35,141 nucleotides of DNA, from NCBI GenBank assembly GCA_018666805.1, contig JABIXB010000111.1, forward strand, positions 1 through 35,141. The letters are read 5' to 3'. Positions 29,735 through 35,141 of this stretch are shown here, one piece after another (position 1 is the stretch's first letter; each line of letters starts with the position of its first letter). Below the pieces are notes generated by a model. It ran no database searches. It was not told the origin of the DNA and was given only the letters and a program-made list of their open reading frames with translations. The DNA comes from Rhodospirillaceae bacterium. GTDB taxonomy: Bacteria > Pseudomonadota > Alphaproteobacteria > UBA828. Made by a program: the position numbers and the translations under genes.

Positions 29735-30426
29735 GGGGTTTGCACCTGCCGCGTGCGGCGGCGCTGGGCGGCAGCGCGTGGCGCCTGGTGACGCTGCAAT
29801 TCATCAATTTTGGCTTTGAGCTCGCGCAGTTCCGCCGCCTGCCTGTCCTGCTGGCCGGCGAGTGGCGCCAACACGGCGTGTTTGAGGACATCAATATCCC
29901 GGCTCATACGCGAAAAGAGGGCGCCTGCGCCGCGCGCCGCGAGCTTTGCTGGCGGCGCAAACGGACCCGCCACCCACAACAGGTCCTGGGATATGTCTAT
30001 GCCCGCGCCATCAATAATATTGCGCAGCATCACCACCGCTTCGGTATCGCCATCAACAACCAGGTCGCGTGAAAAGAACAGGGCATCGCCATCAAGTTTG
30101 CCCTCAAGCAATTGCAGGAGCGTCAGCAGCGGTCCGTTGATGCTTGCCGTCACCGCCGCGACATCAGCCGTTTTTGTTAGCGCTTTTAGGTTTGGCGCCG
30201 GCGTGAACGACAACAGAAAATCGCACGGCAAATCCGTCGGGCCGATACGGAATGTGCTGCCGGCCATGGCCTCCAGGCGGGTGAACATCGCGCCATGACG
30301 GCGCTTCATCATCATTAATGTGGCGTCAAGAAAGGGCTGAAGCAACACGGGTGGCATGGCGCCGAGCCCAATACCGGCGAGCAGAACCGGCGACAAGGGC
30401 GGGCTATCTTGCGGTGGAGCTTTCAT
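29731..30426 (-). CDS. ubiT: UbiT, SCP2-domain lipid-binding protein for anaerobic ubiquinone synthesis
   Basis: A protein of 231 residues with an SCP2 sterol-carrier-like domain in the middle (about 60-165, with the block TFRIGPTDLPCDFLLSF) that would bind the lipophilic ubiquinone precursors. The C-terminus is basic and helical (ELRELKAKIDELQRHQ, then Arg-rich), longer than in Escherichia coli UbiT, and could help membrane association. UbiT is the accessory lipid-binding factor of the UbiTUV pathway, the counterpart of aerobic UbiJ. It is first in the operon, with an FNR box 86-99 bases upstream. Confidence 0.87.
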   Translation of the reverse strand: MKAPPQDSPPLSPVLLAGIGLGAMPPVLLQPFLDATLMMMKRRHGAMFTRLEAMAGSTFRIGPTDLPCDFLLSFTPAPNLKALTKTADVAAVTASINGPLLTLLQLLEGKLDGDALFFSRDLVVDGDTEAVVMLRNIIDGAGIDISQDLLWVAGPFAPPAKLAARGAGALFSRMSRDIDVLKHAVLAPLAGQQDRQAAELRELKAKIDELQRHQAPRAAAQRRRTRQVQTP

Positions 30427-30511
30427 TTAGGCGCAATCTCAGGCCCGCGGCAGCGACCCTTCTCCTAGGCTCTTTGATTGCGCAGAATGCCACGGAGTGA
30501 CTGAAATGCAT

Positions 30512-30525
30512 TTGATTTGAATCAA
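30512..30525. promoter_or_regulatory. Perfect FNR box upstream of ubiTUV
   Basis: TTGATTTGAATCAA is an exact match to TTGAT-N4-ATCAA. It lies in the gap between the hydroxyacid dehydrogenase and ubiT, both on the minus strand. If used at -41.5 the start would be near 30477, with CATTCT (30489-30484) as a poor -10 box. Low-oxygen induction of ubiTUV by FNR-family regulators is established in other proteobacteria, which supports the assignment. Confidence 0.82.
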
Positions 30526-30552
30526 CGGCGCTAAAGGCAGCAATACCCCAAA

Positions 30553-31512
30553 TTAGCGCTTGGGACGATTGCACGGATTTTCCGGCGTGCCGCCGGCCAG
30601 CACACGCACCACTTCCTCGGCCGAACGCTGGCGCAGTTCCGCCAGCGAAGCATCGGACGAAAAGGCGACATGCGGCGTGGCGACAACATCGGCGCGCGCA
30701 ACCAGTTCCTGCGGCGGGTCGGGCTCGCCTTCCACCACATCGAGCGCGGCGGCGGCAAGCGGGCCCTCCTCCAGACCCCAGATCAGCGCCGCGTTATCGA
30801 CCACCGGGCCACGGCTGACATTGACCAGCAACGAGCCATAGCGCATGGCGGCCATAAAATCGGCATCGACCAAATGCTCGGTTTCTGGCGTCAGCGGCAA
30901 ATGCACCACGACGATGTCGGAGCGCGCCAACAATTCCGCCATATCGACAAGTTCAGCCAGGGCCGGGTCGGCCGGTGCGGCGATATCGTGCGCCACAACC
31001 GTGAGGCCAATGCCGGTTAATTTGCGCGCACTGGCGCGTCCGATGCGGCCAAAGCCGAGAATGCCCGCAGTGAGATCTGCGGCCCGGCGGAGACGCGCCG
31101 CCGCCGGATTCCAGTGCCCCTGCTTGACTTCACGGTCATACGGCGTGATGCCGCGCAGCCAACCCATGATCATCGCCACCGCATGGTCGGAAACCTCTTC
31201 GACGCAATAATCCGGCACATTGGCGACCCAGGCGCCGCGCGCCGTCGCTGCTTCGACCGCGATGTTATCGAGGCCAACCCCGATACGCTGAACAATCGCG
31301 AGCTTGGCCGGCGACGCGACCGCGGCGGCGGAAACCTCGGCCCAGCAGGTCATGATCGCCTCGGGGTCATGCTCAGCCACCAGCGCCTCGATACGCTCGG
31401 GCGGCAATGCCTCCGAAGGGCCGGCCACAAGGCGGTGCCCGGCGCCCTCAATGACAGCGCGCTCGATTTCGACATCGGGCCAAGCGAAATCGGTTTGAAG
31501 GACTGTGGCCAT
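30553..31512 (-). CDS. D-isomer-specific 2-hydroxyacid dehydrogenase, CtBP-like
   Basis: A protein of 319 residues with the NAD motif GILGFGRIGRASARKL near 149-164. The catalytic triad is visible: Arg in NVSRGPVVDN, Glu in DVVEGEPDPP and His in VVATPHVAFSSD. The N-terminal sequence and VQRIGVGLDNI are typical of the C-terminal-binding-protein-like branch (phosphoglycerate dehydrogenase relatives). It interconverts a 2-oxo acid and a D-2-hydroxy acid with NAD(H); the substrate is unknown. GGGAG nine bases upstream supports the ATG. The FNR box for ubiTUV lies just beyond its stop. Confidence 0.9.
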   Translation of the reverse strand: MATVLQTDFAWPDVEIERAVIEGAGHRLVAGPSEALPPERIEALVAEHDPEAIMTCWAEVSAAAVASPAKLAIVQRIGVGLDNIAVEAATARGAWVANVPDYCVEEVSDHAVAMIMGWLRGITPYDREVKQGHWNPAAARLRRAADLTAGILGFGRIGRASARKLTGIGLTVVAHDIAAPADPALAELVDMAELLARSDIVVVHLPLTPETEHLVDADFMAAMRYGSLLVNVSRGPVVDNAALIWGLEEGPLAAAALDVVEGEPDPPQELVARADVVATPHVAFSSDASLAELRQRSAEEVVRVLAGGTPENPCNRPKR

Positions 31513-31684
31513 GCTGTTGGTCTCCCGGTTTTCTTATCTGCGGTGCGCAGTTTAACAGCTTGCACCGGCGGGCGGTGTAATGCTTGGTGCATTGGCGGAG
31601 AAAAACGATTATTCTCCCGGTAAATGGGGAATTTTCAGCGCTCATTCAGCGGGGCGCGTTACATACCAGCTAACAGGGAGAAGT

Positions 31685-32983
31685 ATGATGGGCCAGACAC
31701 TATTCACCAATATCAAGATATTCGACGGTAACGCCAAGCGCACCTATGCCGGCGAAGTGCTGTTGCAGGGCAACATGGTCAAAAAGGTCGCCAAGGGCCG
31801 CAAGATCAAAGCTGTCGGCGCGACCGTGATCGACGGTGCCGGCGCCACCCTGATGCCGGGCCTGGTCGAGGCCCATTCGCATGTTTGCTACAACAATTGC
31901 GCCACCTTGGCGGATATCGGCCGCTTGCCGCCGGAAGAGCATATGCTGCTGGCGCTGGACAATGCCAAGCTGATGCTCGACCACGGCTTTACCAGCCTGT
32001 TTTCCGCTGCTGGCGTGGGCTCGCCGAAGCTCCGTATCGAACCGGTGCTGCGCAACGCCATCAATGCCGGGCGCTTTCCCGGCCCGCGTCTCAAGGCGGC
32101 CTCGCCTGAAATCACGTCAACCGGCGGCCTCGGCGACGAGCGGCAGTTGCATATGTATCACGAATCGGTGGGCTATATTGCCGACGGGCCGGACGAGATA
32201 CGGCGCGCCTGCCGCATTTGCGTGCGCGAGGGCGTCGATGTGCTCAAGATCAATATTTCCGGCGACGAATTCTCCCAACCGGGCCAGTCCGAGAAACTGA
32301 CCTACAACGACGCCGAAGTCGCTGCGGCGGTCGAAGTCGCCAAGGAAGCCGGCATTCATATCGCCACCCACGCCCGCGCCGACCGCGCCGTGCGCATGGC
32401 GCTTAAGCACGGTATCGACATTATCTATCACGCCGATTACTGCACCAATAAGACCATCGACATGCTCGAAGCCAAGAAGAAAACCGTCTTTCTCGCCCCG
32501 GCGGCCGGCGCCATCTACGCCACCGCCTATGAAGCGGGCGATTGGGGCATCACCCGGGAAGTGGCTGAATCGATGAACCTGTTCTACAAGATGGAGAACA
32601 CGGCCCGGGTCTATAACGAAGTGCGCAAGCGCGGTATCCGTGCGCTGCCGGGCGGCGATTACGGCTTCGCCTGGACACCGATCGGCGCCAATGCGCGCGA
32701 CCTTGAGCATTTCGTCAATCTGTTCGGCTATTCGCCGGCCGAGGCCCTGACCGCGGCGACAAAATGGGGCGGCGAGTTGATGGACATGAATCTTGGCTTG
32801 ATCAAGGAAGGCTATCTCGCCGACCTGCTGCTGGTTGACGGCGATCCGACGCATGACGTGTCAATCCTGCAGGACCGCGACAATCTGCTCGCGATCATGA
32901 AGGACGGCAGCTTCCACAAGGCACCCGACGCCGACGCGCTCGCCGCGCGCCGCCAGGTCGCCGCACCGGCTGCTGCTGAGTAA
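31685..32983 (+). CDS. Metal-dependent amidohydrolase (imidazolonepropionase/prolidase-like)
   Basis: About 432 residues from the ATG at 31685, or 431 from the adjacent ATG at 31688, with AGGGAG four or seven bases upstream; longer frames lack a site. Metal ligands of the amidohydrolase superfamily are recognisable: HSH in LVEAHSHVCYNN, Lys in DVLKINISGDEF, His in HIATHARADRA, His in IIYHADYC, and Asp in LPGGDYGFAW. The C-terminal block ADLLLVDGDPTHDVSIL is a hallmark of the imidazolonepropionase-like group. It hydrolyses C-N or similar bonds; the substrate is unknown. It has no signal peptide. A strong terminator follows. Confidence 0.9.
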   Translation: MMGQTLFTNIKIFDGNAKRTYAGEVLLQGNMVKKVAKGRKIKAVGATVIDGAGATLMPGLVEAHSHVCYNNCATLADIGRLPPEEHMLLALDNAKLMLDHGFTSLFSAAGVGSPKLRIEPVLRNAINAGRFPGPRLKAASPEITSTGGLGDERQLHMYHESVGYIADGPDEIRRACRICVREGVDVLKINISGDEFSQPGQSEKLTYNDAEVAAAVEVAKEAGIHIATHARADRAVRMALKHGIDIIYHADYCTNKTIDMLEAKKKTVFLAPAAGAIYATAYEAGDWGITREVAESMNLFYKMENTARVYNEVRKRGIRALPGGDYGFAWTPIGANARDLEHFVNLFGYSPAEALTAATKWGGELMDMNLGLIKEGYLADLLLVDGDPTHDVSILQDRDNLLAIMKDGSFHKAPDADALAARRQVAAPAAAE

Positions 32984-33011
32984 CGCCCGGCCGGCACTGA
33001 CAGGTTAAAGC

Positions 33012-33050
33012 AAAAAGCCCTTTCGCCGGTAAGGCGGAAGGGCTTTTTTT
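33012..33050 (+). terminator. Rho-independent terminator after the amidohydrolase gene
   Basis: The stem AAAAAGCCCTTTCGCC pairs with GGCGGAAGGGCTTTTT around a GGTAA loop, with one G-T wobble, and a run of seven T follows. It lies 29 bases after the amidohydrolase stop. The A tract on the other side means it could also act on the minus strand, after dnaE2. Confidence 0.92.
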
Positions 33051-33080
33051 ATGTTTCCTCGACAATCTGCACCGCTCCCA

Positions 33081-33160
33081 CCGGAATGCATTCCTGCATT
33101 CCGGCAAGCGCGACTGCGCGCCCGAGTTAATACGAGGTAGCCAAGGGTGCGGATGCACCC
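33081..33160. repeat. Cluster of three short hairpins between terminator and dnaE2
   Basis: Three perfect inverted repeats follow one another: CCGGAATGCA-TTCC-TGCATTCCGG (33081-33104), GCGCG-ACTG-CGCGC (33108-33121) and GGGTGC-GGAT-GCACCC (33145-33160). None has a T tract. They may be a small intergenic repeat of REP type, a minus-strand terminator region or simply structured RNA. No second copy occurs in this window. Confidence 0.45.
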
Positions 33161-33186
33161 GCCCGGCGTCTGAGGGATCCCTTCAT

Positions 33187-35141
33187 TTAGTGAAAATCGC
33201 GCGATGGGATGGCGAGCCGGGTGGCGGGTGCCGGCGGCTCGGCAGCACGGCCCAAATCCACCAGCCCGTCGAGACGATGGGAAAAATCCTCAAGCTGCTC
33301 GGCAATGATATGAATGACCAGCCCTTCGCGCTGTAACCGGCCTCTGCAAATAAGCAGGCGCGACGCCATCACGGCGCGGCGGAAACGCTCGAAAACATTG
33401 GCCCAGACGATCAGATTGGCGACGCCGGTCTCATCTTCGAGGGTCATGAAGATCACGCCCTTGGCCGTGCCCGGACGCTGGCGCGCCAACACCAAACCAG
33501 CGACGCTGAAGCGGCGCTCCGGCTTCAGGCGGGCGAGCTCTTTGGCCGGTACAATGCCGCGCGCCGCCAATTCCGGGCGCAGCAATTGCACCGGATGGCA
33601 TCTGAGAGACATGCGCAGCGTGGCGTAATCCTCCACCACCTGTTCGCCGAGGCGCATGGCGGGCAGAAAAACCCCGGGCTCTTGGGTTTTTGCATGAATG
33701 CCCTCCTCCCCACCATCGCCGAGCGCGGCAAAAAGCGGCAGCGCGCCGTCACCCAGGGCGCGGATATCCCACGCTGCGGCGCGCCGGGTCAGGCCCATTG
33801 AGCGCAACGCGTCGGCGCGCGCCAACCTTTCCAGCACTGCTTTGGAAAGGTCCGCGCGGTGGCGCAAATCGGCGATGCTGTGGTAACCGCCCGCGCGCGC
33901 GGCAACGATTTGCGCCGCCGCGACTTCGGGAAAGCCCTTGATCTTGCGAAAACCCAAGCGCAGAGCGCGGCCCTTATGGCTTTGTACCGAGGCTTCCAAG
34001 GTGCAATCCCAGGCGCTCGCATTGACATCGACATCCAGCACCTCGACGCCATGCGCGCGCGCATCGCGCACCAATTGCGCCGGCGCGTAGAAGCCCATCG
34101 GCTGGCTGTTGAGGATCGCGGCGGCGAAGACCGCTGGATAGTGGCATTTCAGCCAAGCCGAGACATAGACCAAGAGGGCGAAGGAGGCGGCATGGGATTC
34201 CGGGAAGCCGTAATCGCCGAAGCCCTCGATCTGGCGGAAACAACGCTCGGCGAAATCTTCTTCATAGCCGCGTTCCACCATGCCGTTGATCATCTTGTCG
34301 TGGAAAGTATGCACCAGGCCGGAGCGGCGGAAGGTGGCCATGGCGCGGCGCAGCTTATCCGCCTCCTCCGGCGAAAACCCGGCAGCAACGATGGCGATCT
34401 TCATCGCCTGCTCCTGAAAGAGCGGCACGCCAAGCGTCTTGCCGAGCACCTGCTCAAGCTCGGCTGAGGGATAGATGACCTCTTCCTCGCCGTTACGGCG
34501 GCGCAAATAGGGATGCACCATATCGCCCTGGATCGGCCCCGGGCGCACAATCGCGACCTCGATCACCAGGTCGTAAAAGATACGCGGCTTGAGGCGCGGC
34601 AGCATGGTCATCTGCGCCCGGCTCTCGACCTGAAAGACGCCGACTGAATCCGCCTGGCACAGCATGTCATAGACCGCCGGATCCTCGGCCGGCACCTCGG
34701 CCAGGCCAAGTGCCAGATCATGCTCGCGCGCCAACAATTCAAACCCTTTACGGATACAGCTCAACATGCCGAGACCGAGGACATCGATCTTGAGAATGCC
34801 GAGCGCGTCGAGGTCGTCTTTGTCCCATTCGATATTGGTGCGCTCGTCCATCGCCGCATTCATCACCGGCACCATTTCGGAGAGTGGCCCGCGGGTGATG
34901 ACGAAGCCGCCGACATGCTGCGACAGATGGCGCGGAAAACCAATCAGCTCGCGTGTGAGATGGAGGGCAAGCGCGAGGCGGCGGTCGGCCGGATCAAGAC
35001 CGACTTCGCGCACCCGCGCCGCCATGTTGCCACCGTCTCGCCCCCAGTGCCGGAGCGCACTCGAGAGCGCGCCGACCACATCGCCCGTCAAACCGAGCGC
35101 CTTGCCGACTTCACGCACCGCGCTGCGGCTGCGGTAGCTGA
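33187..35141 (-). CDS. dnaE2: Error-prone DNA polymerase III alpha-type subunit DnaE2 (ImuC), partial
   Basis: The C-terminal 650 or so residues are present; the gene continues past the right edge, where the frame already reads [17 protein letters not shown]. DnaE-family blocks: [16 protein letters not shown], with the third palm Asp; [48 protein letters not shown]; and [20 protein letters not shown]. The helix-hairpin-helix and OB-fold parts follow ([16 protein letters not shown]). The short length after the palm and the final sequence fit DnaE2/ImuC rather than replicative DnaE. DnaE2 acts in SOS mutagenesis with ImuA and ImuB, which are normally encoded upstream, here beyond the window. 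The first two palm Asp residues lie outside the window. Confidence 0.92.
   Translation of the reverse strand, partial: SYRSRSAVREVGKALGLTGDVVGALSSALRHWGRDGGNMAARVREVGLDPADRRLALALHLTRELIGFPRHLSQHVGGFVITRGPLSEMVPVMNAAMDERTNIEWDKDDLDALGILKIDVLGLGMLSCIRKGFELLAREHDLALGLAEVPAEDPAVYDMLCQADSVGVFQVESRAQMTMLPRLKPRIFYDLVIEVAIVRPGPIQGDMVHPYLRRRNGEEEVIYPSAELEQVLGKTLGVPLFQEQAMKIAIVAAGFSPEEADKLRRAMATFRRSGLVHTFHDKMINGMVERGYEEDFAERCFRQIEGFGDYGFPESHAASFALLVYVSAWLKCHYPAVFAAAILNSQPMGFYAPAQLVRDARAHGVEVLDVDVNASAWDCTLEASVQSHKGRALRLGFRKIKGFPEVAAAQIVAARAGGYHSIADLRHRADLSKAVLERLARADALRSMGLTRRAAAWDIRALGDGALPLFAALGDGGEEGIHAKTQEPGVFLPAMRLGEQVVEDYATLRMSLRCHPVQLLRPELAARGIVPAKELARLKPERRFSVAGLVLARQRPGTAKGVIFMTLEDETGVANLIVWANVFERFRRAVMASRLLICRGRLQREGLVIHIIAEQLEDFSHRLDGLVDLGRAAEPPAPATRLAIPSRDFH

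Overview
The window reads as a GC-rich chromosomal segment of a Gram-negative alphaproteobacterium, probably Rhodospirillales-like and facultatively anaerobic. This rests on an outer-membrane porin with an N-terminal coiled coil, the UbiT-UbiU-UbiV set for oxygen-independent ubiquinone synthesis, a DnaE2-type error-prone polymerase, and three FNR-type operators with the core TTGAY-N4-ATCAA. The placement is inferred from gene content alone. I saw no rRNA, tRNA, CRISPR array, insertion sequence or phage gene. Genes are packed tightly and no gap exceeds about 210 bases.

Left part (1-11773, all minus strand). An NfnAB-type flavin/iron-sulfur oxidoreductase pair, cut by the left edge, has a perfect FNR box upstream. 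Next come a 58-residue lipoprotein, a porin, and a 43-residue preprotein that is almost only a signal peptide, behind a Fur/RirA-like operator. The centrepiece is an eight-gene, tightly spaced operon (3550-10973). It encodes an unknown 212-residue protein with a repeated FACGxAH motif, a UroD-fold methyltransferase of the MtaA/CmuA type, a corrinoid protein, a Cys-rich 111-residue unknown, a [2Fe-2S]/ASKHA corrinoid-reactivating protein, a pterin-binding methyltransferase, a formamidase-like hydrolase and a FAH-family hydrolase. It looks like a complete corrinoid methyl-transfer route into tetrahydrofolate. It lacks a classical MttB/MtaB/MtmB-type substrate methyltransferase, so the UroD-fold protein may be the substrate enzyme, as in chloromethane utilisation. 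A variant peptide deformylase precedes it.

Middle part (11940-19632). A medium-chain acyl-CoA synthetase meets a CBS-domain protein stop to stop. ACC deaminase (acdS) and an alpha/beta hydrolase form a plus-strand pair. A zinc-free MDR reductase, a crotonase and a thiamine-diphosphate enzyme lie on the minus strand.

Redox/NO-like block (19794-24000). A dual-CDGSH protein, a ferredoxin-fused flavin reductase, a truncated globin and a hemerythrin run on the plus strand, the last behind an FNR-type box. A flavin monooxygenase-like protein and an OsmC-like protein follow on the minus strand.

Right part (24135-35141). An alpha/beta hydrolase, AtuA and the AtuA C-terminal-type protein are translationally coupled. 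Two AhpD-like proteins, then ubiV-ubiU-ubiT (reading ubiT to ubiV) behind a perfect FNR box, a CtBP-like 2-hydroxyacid dehydrogenase, an amidohydrolase with a strong terminator, several short hairpins, and the 3' part of dnaE2 complete the window. The three FNR-type sites suggest that nfnAB, the hemerythrin and ubiTUV respond together to oxygen or nitric oxide.
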